A stretch of 64,000 nucleotides of DNA from Datisca glomerata (taxonomy: Eukaryota; Streptophyta; Magnoliopsida; Cucurbitales; Datiscaceae), in assembly GCA_003255025.1 (NCBI GenBank), contig QANY01000011.1, forward strand, positions 397,667-461,666, read 5' to 3'. Under the pieces are notes generated by a model. The model did not search any database and had not been told where the DNA came from. It worked only from the letters and a program-made list of their open reading frames with translations. Position numbers and translations under genes: made by a program. This document shows, in pieces, positions 44,668 to 56,117 of this stretch. Every line of letters starts with the position of its first letter. Position 1 is the stretch's first letter.

Positions 44668-44990
44668 TTATGTCTCACTATCTACCTCAGCACCTATGAT
44701 CTCCATCTCATTTAGATAACTAATGATCAACATCATATGTTCTTTGACAAGAGTTCCAGGAATCATCTTGCAGTTCATGAAGTTTCGCACAACAACATGT
44801 CTAGCTTGACGACTCTGATCTCTGAACATTTTAGTGATGTTCAACATCATATCAGCGGCAGTTTCCATGTTCTGATCCTGTTGTTGCAACACATTGCTAA
44901 TAGAAACCAAGATGTGACACCTCAAGATCTCATCAAAATGCAGCCAAAAAGTATAAGCATCCTTTTCTCTTGAGTCGATTCAGCAATAGA
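44668..44990 (-). pseudogene. Copia A gag fragment
   Basis: The minus-strand frame (44925-44668) reads CHILVSISNVLQQQDQNMET, then AADMMLNITKMFRDQSRQAR and VKEHMMLIISYLNEMEIIGA, the UBN2-type copia gag. The frame before it (to about 45000) keeps traces of the amino-terminal part. The product would form the particle coat in an active element. Confidence 0.8.
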
Positions 44991-45229
44991 CTCAAAGGGA
45001 CAAGGGGTGGTGATTACATGGAATTTAAAAAAATTACATAAAATCCTATGCTATGCCTCAATTTCAGCATACATAATTTAAAAAAATTGCCTAGAGCCAA
45101 TAGACCGAGATCCATTCATAAAACACATTCAAAACTATTTTGAATCTACCATATAAAATAATATCCCAATATCACAACATCCAATGATACGTACATTTAA
45201 ATTCTAAATATGCGTAATCAAGAACCCAA

Positions 45230-45242
45230 GGCTCTGATTCCA
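45230..45242 (-). promoter_or_regulatory. Copia A primer-binding site
   Basis: On the plus strand GGCTCTGATTCCA, the inverse of TGG(A/T)ATCAGAGCC, which matches the initiator-methionine tRNA primer site with one mismatch. It lies two bases from the LTR edge TGTTGG at 45245. Confidence 0.85.
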
Positions 45243-45244
45243 AT

Positions 45245-48200
45245 TGTTGGATGGGGTTTTGGAAAAATCAATGAACCACGAACAGTTCGTGGATACAAAA
45301 TTAAAAAAATTTCACATCAACCATTTAATCACATTAAATATTAAAACCATACTTACGATTATGAATACTTAGTTAAATGTATTCAATAGAGGTAGAAACG
45401 ATTTATACTTTTTATTGTATCGGAGAATTTCTGACTTGGTGGAATCCTATTGATTGTTTTTGTCTTCTTTGTTATTTGTAGAACTCGAATCAGCCTTCAA
45501 ACCAACAACCACTTGTAGGATTCAAAAATATATCTCAATCGGATGTTGATCATGAATTGAGTGTGGGCTCTCAAAACAACTGGAGAAGAAAAAATAGATT
45601 TTTCCTTCTCTTTTGTGTATTTCGGCGGTAACTAGGGGGATGGAGATAAACTATGTTTTCTCTGCTCTGTGTATTCACACACGGTGTAAGGATTAAAGAT
45701 GCAACCTTATTGCCGTCCCTTATATAATAATTATGAAATTTGCACATATGCCCCTATATATTAAATTACTAAAAATTCACCACCTAATATTTGCTATTGC
45801 TGAAAATTGCATATCTCCCTAGAGTCGACGTTGTGTCCAAATTCATCAATCCAAATTGATAAATTAAATTGATCTCCATCAATTAATTAAATAATTTCTT
45901 TTATTTACTAATTATCTAATAATTATAACATAACCAATTAATTAATTTGAACATTAATTACTTACTTTTCACTAATTAAGTGACAACACCCATCAAATAT
46001 GGGTTCAGGAAATATATTTTGGTCTGAAACACGTTTTTTTGCCAACTGGTGTTGTTTTTCATTTATTTTATTATGAGCTACTTCTGAGGCTGAATGGACC
46101 CGTATGAATAAAGTTATAGGATTCAAATACTCAACGAATTCAACTCTAAAAATTCCTGACATATTTAATCCTGACATCGTACAACTTCACTATAAGTCCG
46201 ATGCCAGATCAACTCTCGACTCATCATGCTACATTTTATTTTGGTGCAAATAAACTATTTTATCATTTTACCCCTCTAGTTGTTATTTCCTTAACTCCTT
46301 TATTAACTGTGAATAAGAAAGACATAACAGTGAATTGTCTTGTACAGTTCACCATGTTTTATTCAATGATTCATTTTATCGAATACTTGGCCAAGTTAAT
46401 TTATTCACAACTCATCAATATAGCATAAGGTGATTGTTGGGCATAGTGCCCTCAAAGCATGTGTTTAGAAAATTTCAATATGAAATTGATGAAGTTACAT
46501 TTTTATTATAATTATTCTTTTGAATTATTGTTGAATAATTTATATATAAATATATGACAATTCCATATTCATTAATGAGACATCTTGTATAAGTACAAGA
46601 GGATTAAGATCATGATAATGAATAAAATAGTCCACAACTTATTAAAGTATGGAATCTTTAATGAATGGTTGGTAGTACGATTCACTACGCATTACGAATG
46701 CATGTGATCTGGATCCAGATCCGGATCATTGATGTGGATAGACATTTTAGTGAATGTACTTTATATAATTAGAATATATAGGACATACCATTTATCATAA
46801 AAATTTAATACACATCAAAACTGATGATCATATGTAGATCAGTCTGAATACTGAATAGTCATGAACTCCTATGCATGTCTACTGTATCTTTTGATTCACT
46901 CGTTAAGGTTTATTTGTAAAAATGTTAGTGACTTTTGTTTTGGAGATTTAGTGACGCTGGGAATATGATCTTACAAGATTAGGAATCCAAACTTTCCTAA
47001 CGGATCGTATATTGGTTCTCTTAGGTGTTATTTTTGGAACTGAATAGTTATTGAGCTCAAATTTATAATATGATTATAAATTGACCATTCACTAGTGAAT
47101 TAAGGGTACTTGAGGATCATGAGATAATTAGAAGGGTAAAATGATAATTTTGACCAGCTCTAATTTACAAACCAATAATTAGAAGACAGAACTACATGAA
47201 GTGATTATATCATTGGACTACACCAGAATGCTCTGTAAATATATTATGTAATTAATAAGATTGCAATTCCATATTTATAGTGTAGTAATAATGAAATCAA
47301 TAGATAAAATTATTTAATTAAGAATTTGAATTAATAATCTAATTTATTAGAGATTAGAATTAGTTCCATGATCCCCAAGTCACATCTCTACTATATAGTC
47401 TAGGGTATAAATTTTTTTAGGACATCAAGAAAGGACTAACTTGCGGTAGGAATTAGAAGTTTGGGGCAAATATATAATTATGAGATAATTATATATAATT
47501 AATTAATTAAGAATTAATTAATTAAAAATTTTAATGTAATTTTCAGAAATTAAAATTAAATAATTTTATCGATTAATTTTGTGTTGATCGATAAGTGAGA
47601 TAGAATATTTCATTTATGAAATTAAATAATATACAATTATTATGAGATAATGATTTGATTTGGTTTATCTAATTTGTTAATTAATAGATAAGATAATTGA
47701 TTTGAAGATCAAATTAGTTGATTTTGAATTAACTGAAATCTAGATTTTTATCTAATTAAAATTAATAAAAAAAATTGAGAAAATTGTTACGTGGCATATT
47801 GAACGGCCACATGTCAATCACTAATTTTAAATCAGAGATTGACAAGGACTACTGTAGTACCACGTGGCACTACGTGCACACGTGGCACACTCTAGTGCCT
47901 CACGGATTAAGGAATTTATAAAATACACTTATAGGTGTAACGATTAGATTTAGATTAGATAAACGATTTTATTCTAAACTAATTGATTATTGGTTTATTA
48001 AACATGTTCCACAACATGTCTAGGTCGATCGTTAGAGTTTTCACTCTCATACCTTGAGACCGGCATCCTTTGGTTCAACCTAACTTTCAAAATCTGACTC
48101 GATTGCGTAGTTGATCCTAAGACTGTGAATAACATTCCAAACTATTTCAGAAGAGTTATCTGGAAGACCCCTCTGTCTTTACACTTCTTATGTTGACAAA

Positions 48201-48351
48201 AATTTCAAGACTTGAGTAAATTATAAACACACTTTAATTAATAGAAAAAACTGTCATTCATTCTTTAAATTCAGTAATACAAAATTTCAAAGAAATAACT
48301 AAATAATCATAAATAATTATTACACACTACTTTATGGACATAATTTTAACA
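45245..48351 (-). repeat. Copia element A: 5' LTR, interrupted
   Basis: The LTR starts (plus-strand reading) TGTTGGATGGGG at 45245 and ends TTTTAACA at 48351. The segment 46431-47895 is foreign and replaces about 190 bp of LTR sequence present in the other two copies. Excluding it, the LTR is about 1.6 kb. Sequence similarity to the LTR at 51047-53518 covers the whole length. Confidence 0.85.
46431..47895. mobile_element. LTR-like insertion inside the copia A LTR
   Basis: A 1.46-kb AT-rich block begins TGTTGGGCATAGTGCCCTC, a typical copia LTR start, and is absent from the other two copies of the surrounding LTR. It contains CCAGATCCGGATCA and long A/T tracts but no reading frame. The junctions are not clean: about 190 bp of the host LTR is missing, and no target duplication was found, so a deletion or recombination accompanied or followed the insertion. 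Confidence 0.55.
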
Positions 48352-48599
48352 AGTTGGTTCCTCTCATTAGAAGCTTTCTTTCTTCATAGGCTTCTCAATG
48401 TTTCATAATATGTGTCTTTATGTTATTGGAGGTTGGGAAAACACCCATAACAGTTGCTCCCAGTCTAGGACTTGGGTGGTCTCTAATACCTGCGTCCAAA
48501 GACTTTCATTATCGAAGCTCCGTGTCTGAGCTACCAAGGTGTGATAAACTTCACCTGCCTTAGGCATCTCACTCTTGTACCTGGTGTCGAGATTGTCTT

Positions 48600-49195
48600 G
48601 GCTAAAGCTTTCCCTTAGCCTTGTTAGACGGGCATGAGTGCTCGGCACAAATCTTTTCTTGTTGTCTAGTCAGGCGTGCCTGCTCTGGCTAGACCTTTTA
48701 TCGCGTCTAGAGCATGAGTGCTCGACAAACATATTTCCTTGAGGTCTAGTCAGGCATGTCTGCTCTGTCTAGACCCTTGATCTCATCTACGAGTATGAGT
48801 TCTTGGAAGACATCTTTCCTTGATGTCTAGCTAGGTGTGCCTGCTCTAATAGACCCTTGATCCCGTCTCTGAGCATGAGTGCTCGACATACATCTTTCCT
48901 TGATGTCTAGCCAGACGTGCCCATTCTGGCTAGACCCTTAATCCCATCTATGAGTATGAGTGCTCGATAGACATCTTTCCTTGATGTCTAGCCAGGTGTG
49001 CCTGCTCTGGCTAGACCATTGATATTGTCTACGAGCATGAATGCTTAGTATACATCTTTCCTTGATGTCTAGCCAAGCGTGCCTGCTCTGGCTAGACCCT
49101 TGATCCCATCTGCGAGCATGAGTGCTCGATAGACATCTTTCCTTAGTGTCTGGCTAGGTGCCCTACTCTGTCTAGATCCTTAAATCTCATCTGAC
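48600..49195. repeat. Minisatellite 1: about seven 80-bp units
   Basis: Units carry GTCTAGCCAGG.GTGCC, TGCTCTGGCTAGACCCTTGA, TCCCATCTACGAGCATGAG and TGCTCGA.AGACATCTTTCC, at about 48666, 48752, 48833, 48913, 48993, 49075 and 49156. Neighbouring units differ at roughly one base in ten. There is no long reading frame. Confidence 0.9.
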
Positions 49196-49199
49196 GAGC

Positions 49200-49780
49200 G
49201 GAGGATTCTCAAAAGACATCACTTTTTGTTTAATCCCGACTGGTGAGGCTAGAGCACCTTACCAATCATCACTTTTTGTTTAATCTTGATTGGTGGGCTA
49301 GTGCACATCACTAGTCATAAGTTTTTAGTTAATCCTGACTGGTGGGTTAGAACACCTCACAAGGCATCATTTTTTGTTTAATCTTGACTGGCGGGCTAGA
49401 GCACCACACCAATTATCACTTTTTGTTTAATCTAGACTAGTGGGGTAGAACACTTCACCAGTCATTCACTTTTTGTTTAATCCTGACTGGTGGGCTAGAG
49501 CACTTCAACTGGTCCTCGCTTTTTGTTTGATCCTGATTAGTGGACTAGAGCACCTCACCGGTCATAACTTTTTGTTTAATCTCAATTGGTGGTCTAGAGC
49601 ACCTCACCAGTCCTCAATTTTTGTTAAATCCCGACTGGTGGGCTAGACCACTTCAACTAGTCATCGCTTTTTGTTTAATCCTGATTGGTGGGCTAGAGCA
49701 CCTCACCGGTCAATATTTTTGTTTAATCTCTACTCATGGGCTAGAGCACCTCACCAGTCATCACTTTTTGATCCTCCGAC
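49200..49780. repeat. Minisatellite 2: about twelve 50-bp units
   Basis: Units read TCACTTTTTGTTTAATC, C(T/C)GACTGGTGGGCTAGAGCA and CCTCACCAGTCA, with a period close to 50 bp. The array abuts minisatellite 1 and shares only the word GGCTAGA with it, so the two expanded independently. Confidence 0.9.
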
Positions 49781-50121
49781 GCACGTAATTGAAGAGTCAA
49801 TCCTTGGAGACTTGTAGGATTGCCAGAAAATCATTAGCAAAATATTTCTACAACGTGTTCTATTTTTTCATAAAAGTAGATTCGCTCAAAATGGATCTTA
49901 TAAGAGGTTAATCCTAATGAAGAAGATTGTTTAGTAGAGAGATTAGACCTATTATCTGACTAATGTAGATGAGCACAGGATCTTTGACGTTCGTTACATC
50001 GAGGTGGAGGGCTGAAGGCAACCGAGATTTTATTTCCCAAATTCTTGCCCTTCATTTTTTCTAGGAGCGGCTTTCCTTCTCAGCTTCATCTTTGCCTTAA
50101 CGACAGGATCCCTTGAGCCCA

Positions 50122-51046
50122 TGATGCTTGATGAGATGTCCTACGCAAGTATACATGTCGCAACAAGTAATATAGTAGTAAATGAATGTCGAACCCACAG
50201 GGAATAGAGAATATGCGATGCTTAAGTGAACAAACAAATTTAAAAGGTAAGGTAATGTTTTAGCAATTGATAAGACTAGAGTTGAACTAAGAATAAATGT
50301 AAATTATTCAAAGTTAAGAATTAAAGTAATGACAACTGAGTAAAAGAAGTTTACTAAAGTGATTTAGATATTCAAGATGAAATTAGGCTAGTATGGATGA
50401 TTTCCCATTCATTTACTTCACCTATTTTAACTCAATCTTCATTTCTATAGCAATTCAAAAGCAGTACCCTAGATCTAAGGTACATTAAACTTCCATTTAA
50501 GAGATTATCTACTTAGCCCAACCTCGTTCGTATCTAAGCACAATTAGGTTAACACAGCATCAGCTAATAGGTTGCAAGGCAAGCTCATATTCCTATGCAA
50601 CTTACTAAACACCTAGATCTATATGAAACAATGCTATATATTCTTGATTTAGGCATACGCGCATTGGGTAAGATTTTCCATTAAACTAAGCTCTTCTGAT
50701 ACCTTACTTAAGTGGTATTCTAAAATGAAATGACCAATCACATTCAGAAATTTAACAAACAACATGCTTAACCCAAAAAGCTTAAGAAAAGATGCGATCG
50801 AGACTTCATTAAAAAGGCAAAGCAAAAACTAGATTAAGTTACCATTCTAGCCTCACAAAACTTAGCACATAATGAGCTTACATGAGGGTATAGAATATTT
50901 GGAATCCATGGAATCCAGCATAAGAAAGATTTAAGGTAAGAATTGTACAGATAGAAATGAGGTAAAGAAAGAAAAAAGAAGAGTAAACTATGTGTCTAAG
51001 TTCCTTGTCATCTTCCTCTTTCCCTCTTCCTTATTCGCCTCTTTTC
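50122..51046 (-). repeat. Gypsy element: 3' LTR, truncated by copia C
   Basis: Homologous over its whole length to 57897-58820: shared ATGAGAT.TCCTA.GCAAGTATACAT, GTAATATAGTAGTAAATGA, AATTGAAC... and AAGGCAAGCTCATATTCC. It starts TGATGCTTGATGAG and stops at CCTCTTTTC, where the copia C LTR (TGTTGGATC) begins. The right-hand copy continues past this point, so the copia insertion lies inside the gypsy LTR. Confidence 0.85.
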
Positions 51047-53518
51047 TGTTGGATCGAGTTTTAAAAATTTGAGGAAAAACAATTTAACCATGAACGATTC
51101 ATGACAGAATATCAAAAAAAATTCTAAAACACATTTAATCAAACTAAATATTAAAACCGTATTTACTATTAGCATACTTAGTTAAACGTATTCAATAAAG
51201 GTAGAAATAATTTTATACCTTTCTTTTATCCGAGAAATTCTGGTTTGGTGGAATTCTATTAGTCGTCTCGCGTTCTTCGTTCTTTACAGGACTTCAAATA
51301 CTCTTCACACCAATAACCACTCGTAGGATATAGAATTATTTCTCAATCGGATGTCATCAGGAATTGACTGTGAGCTCTCAAAATAATAGAAGAAAAAAGT
51401 TTTCTCTTCTTCCTCTAGATTTTAGTGGCAACAGGGGGGGAGAGAGAAACTACTTTCTTTACTCTGTGTAATCACATACTGTGATCAAGGGTAGGGATGC
51501 AACCCTATTATCATCTCTTATATAATAATTATAGAATTTATACATATATATCCTTATATGTCAAATTACCAAAAATTCGCCCCCTAATATTTGCTATTGC
51601 CAAAAATTATATATCTCCCTAGAGTCAATGTTATGTCCAAATTCATCAATCTAAATTGATAAATTAAATTGAACTCCATCAATTAATTAAATAATTTGTT
51701 TTTAATTACTAATTATCTAATAATTAGAAAATAACTATTTAATTAATTTGAACATTAATTACTTCACTAATTAAGTGGCAAAACCTATCAGTATGGGTTC
51801 GGGAAATATACATTGGTCCAAAACATGTTTTTGTTCCAACTAATGTTGTTTTTCATTCATGTCATTATGAGCTACTCTTGAGACCGAATGAACCCACATG
51901 AATAAAGCTATAGGATCCAAATACTTGGTGATTTTATCTCCATAAATTCTTGACCTATTTAATCTTGACACCGTACGACTCCACTATAGGTCCGATGCTA
52001 AATCAACTCTCGATTCATGCGTGCTAAATTTTCTGTTGGTGTAAATAAACACTTTTAATTTGTGGTCCATAGAAAATTTTAACATATTATCCTCCGTGAA
52101 TATCACTAACAAGAGCGGGACATAAAATTATCATTTTACCCCCTCTATTTGTTATTTTTTTAACTCATTTATTGACTGTGAATAAGAAAGACATAACAGT
52201 GAACTATCTCATACAGTTCACCATGTCTTATTCAATTATTCATTTCATCAGATACTTGGTCAAGTTAATTTATTCACAAACCCATAAATAAATAATTTCT
52301 TTTATTTACTAATTATATAATAATTAAAAAATAACTATTTAATTAATTTGAACACTAATTACTTTCTCTTCACTAATTAAGTGACAACACTTATCGCGTA
52401 TGGGTTCGGGAAATATACATTGGTCCAAAACATGTTTTCGTTCAAACTGATGTTGTTTTTCATTCATGTCCTAATGAGCTACTCCTGAGACCGAATGAAC
52501 CCACATGAATAAAGTTATAGGATCTAAATACTTGGTGAATTTATCTCCATAAATTCCTGACTTATTTAATCCTGACACCGTGGGACTCCACGACAGGTCC
52601 GATGCCAAATCAAATCTCGATTCATGCGCGCTAAATTTTCTGTTGGTGAAAATAAACACTTTTATTTTATGGTCCGTAGAAATTTTTAACATATTATCCT
52701 CTGTGAATATCAGTAACAAGAGTGGGATGTAAAATTATCATTTTACCCCTCTAGTTATTATTATTTTAATTTCTTTATTGACTGTGAATAAGAAAGATAT
52801 AACAGTGAACTATCTCATACAGTTCACCATGTCTTATTCAATTATTCATTTCATCGAATAATTGGTCAAGTTAATTTATTAACAAACCCATAAATAAAGA
52901 ATAAGATGATATTGTTGCATTTGCAATCTCACCATGAATTTTCATATCTGTGAATCACGCAACTCCAATATAGTTTAATCACGATTCCAACAGCCCAAGT
53001 ATTGTCCAGCAATTCAAACTGACTCCGTTGGCATATCAAAGATTGTAACTAACTAAGTCAAGTTTCATATTCACCTCATGATTAAGATAATTATGAAAAT
53101 ATCATTATATGGGTAACGATTAGATTTAGAGCTAGATAAACGGCTTTGCTCTAAACTAATTGGTTACTGGTCTATTCAACATGCTCCACAACATCTCTAG
53201 GTCAATCGTTAGATTCTACACTCTGAAGCCCCAAAACCGGGAGCATTTGGTTCAACCTAACAGTCGTAATCAGAATAAATTTTCCAATCGATCCTAAGAT
53301 TACGAATAATATTTTGAACTATATCAGACGAGTTTGTCTAAAAGACCCCTCAGTCTTTACTTTTATTACATTGATAACAGTTTCAGGACTTGAATAATTA
53401 TAAACACACTTTAATTAATAGAAAAAAATTCATTCATTCATTAAATTCAGTAATATGAGAGATAATTAAATACTCATAAATAGTTATTATACCTCACTTT
53501 ATGGACATAATTCCAATA
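51047..53518 (-). repeat. Copia element C: 3' LTR with a 600-bp internal tandem duplication
   Basis: Starts TGTTGGATCGAG and ends TTCCAATA, next to the purine tract (inverse of ATCTCCCACTTA, 53519-53530). It is similar to both LTRs of element A. Segment 51691-52290 is repeated as 52291-52896; both contain TTAAGTG.CAA.ACCTATC-type, GGGTTCGGGAAATATACATT and CAGTTCACCATGTCTTATTC blocks. This gives a length of 2.47 kb against about 1.87 kb without the duplication. Confidence 0.85.
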
Positions 53519-53695
53519 ATCTCCCACTTAGACTAAAATAAGCGTGTACAATTTCGTATCGACATGCTCTCCAGATGACCATCAAAGACTTTATTGTTTA
53601 AAGTCTTCGTGAATGGATCTGCCAGATTATTGACCATCTATATGTATGTTACTACAACATCTACACGCTGAAAAATCTCTCTAATCATGTGATAC

Positions 53696-53926
53696 TTACG
53701 CTATTTGTTTAGATCTTTTGTGGCTCCTTGGTTCCTTTAAATTCGCTACAGTCCCACTATTATCACAATAAAATGTCATACTTCCTTGGTTCCTACAACT
53801 TCCAGAGTTTTCAAGAACTTTCCAAGCCATACAGCCTAGTAGCTTCAGAAGCTGCAACATACTTAGCTTCCATGGTATAATCAGTAATGCAAGATTGCTT
53901 GATACTTTTTCATATAATTGATCCAC
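53696..53926 (-). pseudogene. Copia C RNase H fragment
   Basis: The minus-strand frame contains KLLGCMAWKVLENSG, then MTFYCDNSGTVANLKEPRSH and KRSKQIA, matching the copia RNase H end (Y-C-D-N-x-x-A-x-x-x-x-x-x-P-x-x-H-x-R-x-K-H). The Asp in YCDN is a catalytic residue. Frameshifts bound the fragment. Confidence 0.85.
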
Positions 53927-54121
53927 CGTTCAAAATGAACAGTGATCCTGAAGTGGACATTCTAGAATCCTTGTCTGGTTGAAAATCGAAATCAGTATAC
54001 CCCTTCATATTCAAGTTAATACCTGAATACACAAGCATGTAGTTCTTTGTTCTCCTAAGATACTTAAGCATATTCTTGATGGCATTTCAATGCTCGAGTC
54101 CAAGATTAGAATGAAAATTAC

Positions 54122-54676
54122 TCACCACGCCCACCGCGTAGCAATTTTTTTCCTAGTGCAAAGGTAATCTTTCTTAGGTTTTACTCTTCTTGGGAGTCTT
54201 GGGAGACTGCTCTTTGGAGAGGCTGACTCCATGCTTGAAAGGTAGAAATTCCTAATGGAGTCTTGCATACTGAAACGACCCATCACCTTATCAATATAAG
54301 ATGCTTGAGACAGTGCCAAATGTCTATTCTTCTTATCCCAAAAGATTTGAATACCTAGGACAAAGGCGGCATCTCCAAGATCCTTCATATCAAATTATTT
54401 TGCAAGCCAAATCTTGACATTAGACAATTTTCCTACATCATTCCCCTTGAGCAAAATATCATCCACGTACTAGACCAGAAAAATCACCTTCCCTTCATTT
54501 ATCAGCTTATACACACAGGGTTCGTCCACTAACTGCACAAAACTAAAGTTCTTGATAGTTTTTTCAAATCTGAAATTCCACGATCGGGACGCTTGCTTAA
54601 GTCCGTAAATGGACTTCAGTAGTTTGTAAACCTTGACCTCTTGGCCTTTCTTCATGAACCCGTCTAGTTGAGCCAT
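54122..54676 (-). pseudogene. Copia C reverse transcriptase fragments
   Basis: Frame 54676-54470 reads MAQLDGFMKKGQEVKVYKLL, then KSIYGLKQASRSWNFRFEK, the conserved centre of copia reverse transcriptase; the YVDD active-site block falls just after it and is damaged. Frame 54388-54122 continues MKDLGDAAFVLGIQIF, then the LALSQASYIDKV block. A frame change separates the two. An upstream part with the L-N-G-N-L-type entry is degraded. Confidence 0.85.
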
Positions 54677-55234
54677 TTAAATGCGCTCTTCAAGATTGCT
54701 ATTTAGAAAAGCAGTCATGACATTCATCTGCCAGATTTTATAATTGAGGGCAGCAGTAATGGACATGAGGATTCATATGGATTTAAGCAAGGCCACATGC
54801 GAGCAGGTATCTTCATAGTCAATACCTTCCTTTTAGGCATGACCCTTGGCTACCAGCCCATCTTTGAATGTCTCTACATTCCCATCTCGACCTCTCTTTT
54901 TCTTATAAATCCATTTACACCCTACGGGTTTTACCCTTTCAGGAAGATCTACAAGTTTTCAGACTATGTTCGAGTACATCGATTGTATCTCAATGTTCAT
55001 GGCTTCTTACCATAGATTTGCTTCAAGACTGTCCATGGCTTATAGGTAGGAAACAGGTTCATCCTCATCCTTATCTGAGACTACTGTTAAGGCATCTCCA
55101 TAAGACATGTACCTGTCAGGATGTCTCAGAAACCTCCCACTACGTCGAGGCTCCTTAGGCTCTGGCTCCTGCTGTGGTTCTTCCATTATTAAATCAGAAA
55201 TAGTTCCTGATTGGGAAGTCGGTGTCCTCCCACT

Positions 55235-55453
55235 TCATAATTCCTCTATCATAAGAGTGCTTCTCGTCTTCATACTTCTTATGTAGTCCTCTTCAAGAAA
55301 ATGCACATTCATGCTCATAAATGTTGTCTTGCCGGTTGGACTATAAAAGATGTATCCCTTCGTTTCTTTGAGATATCGTACAAATAGGCATAATTTTGAC
55401 TGACCAGCTAACTTTCCTTTCTTCAGTTTCAGAACGTGTGCTGGGCATCCCAA
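55235..55453 (-). pseudogene. Copia C integrase carboxy-terminal fragment
   Basis: The minus-strand frame reads MGCPAHVLKLKKGKL, then KLCLFVRYLKETKGYIFYSP and VHFLEEDYI, the conserved carboxy-terminal region of copia integrase (G-C-P-A-H, Y-x-K-x-T-x-G-Y-x-F-Y-x-P, F-L-E-x-D). Position just upstream of reverse transcriptase is as expected. Confidence 0.85.
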
Positions 55454-55751
55454 TATTCTAAGGTGGTTTACAGACGACTTTCATCCATTCCATCTTTCAT
55501 ATGGTGTACGAGGCACCATCTTTGATGGAACTAGATTCAGAATATATGATGGTGTTTCCAAGAAATATCCCCATAATGAATCTGGGAGGGATGAGTAACT
55601 CATCATGGATCTAAACATATCCAATAAAGTTTGATTCCTTCTTTTTGTCACACCATTCTATTCTGGAGTGTTAGGTGCTATAAGTTGAGATAGAATACAT
55701 TCTTCCTTAAGAAAGTCTTTGAACTCTCCTAGCAAGTACTCTCTATCATGA

Positions 55752-56117
55752 TCAGATTGTATCATTTTGATTTGATTCTTTAATTACTTTAGACTTTTGG
55801 TGCATTAGATAAACATGTTCAAAACATGAGTCGTCATTAGTGGAGGTTACAAAGTGTTGATAACCTCCTCTTACTTGGATATTCGATGGCCCACATACAA
55901 CTTCCGATAGCGTGCATGGAATTGTGAAACTTTCTAGATCTTTTAGTTTAGGAGGAATTTTGTTTTGGAGGATCATGCTGCATTCATGAGTTAAAGCTAT
56001 GGTTTCAAATTCTCCTAGCCTTCTTCTTTTAGTGAGAATGTCCTTCATAATTTTAACATAATTGGGCATCTGTTGCGGTGCTTCCACAAGAGGTATGTTG
56101 ATATGGAGTTGCTTCAA
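55752..56117 (-). pseudogene. Chimeric frame: gypsy gag-protease joined to copia integrase
   Basis: One open frame of 121 codons starts with gypsy sequence (KQLHINIPLVEAPQQMPNYV, then KDILTKRRRLGEFETIALT and PPKLKDLESFTIPC, the region before and at the Ty3/gypsy protease). It then changes without a stop to copia integrase sequence (VCGPSNIQVRGGYQHFVTST, then FEHVYLMHQKSKV). The switch is near 55895-55905. It is a by-product of a deletion joining two nested elements and is not expected to make a working protein. Confidence 0.8.

Larger units (their letters stand above)
40923..45244 (-). mobile_element. Copia element A: degenerate gag-pol interior
   Basis: Read on the minus strand from the primer site (45242-45230) to the purine tract (40935-40923), the order is gag, protease, integrase, reverse transcriptase and RNase H, the copia order. 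Open blocks are listed separately. Stops and frame changes separate them, so no polyprotein can be made. The best domain matches are to plant copia elements with the protease phrase SWIVDS, the integrase phrase ERRNRTLLDMVRSMM and the reverse transcriptase phrase YAMLCTRLDI. A local duplication lies near the RNase H end. It is the same family as element C at 51-56 kb. Confidence 0.9.
48352..50121. mobile_element. Tandem-repeat-bearing retroelement remnant, left part
   Basis: The first 100 bp (48352-48451, TTCTTCATAGGCTTC ... GGTTGGGAAAACACCC) recurs at 60620-60720, about 12.3 kb away, in the same orientation. This is what would remain of two LTR ends. Two minisatellites follow (listed separately), then about 340 bp of unassigned sequence up to the inserted gypsy element at 50122. 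No coding region was recognised. Confidence 0.5.
53519..55895 (-). mobile_element. Copia element C: truncated interior (integrase to RNase H)
   Basis: Minus-strand order from right to left is integrase core (about 55895-55500), integrase carboxy end (55453-55235), reverse transcriptase (54950-54122) and RNase H (53926-53696), then the purine tract. Gag, protease, the amino-terminal part of integrase, the primer site and the 5' LTR are missing. They are replaced abruptly by gypsy sequence at about 55.9 kb. Stops and frame changes are frequent. Confidence 0.9.

Noticed and set aside
44378..44973. Plus-strand frames opposite copia A gag
   Set aside because: They are antisense shadows of the gag and zinc-knuckle region on the minus strand.
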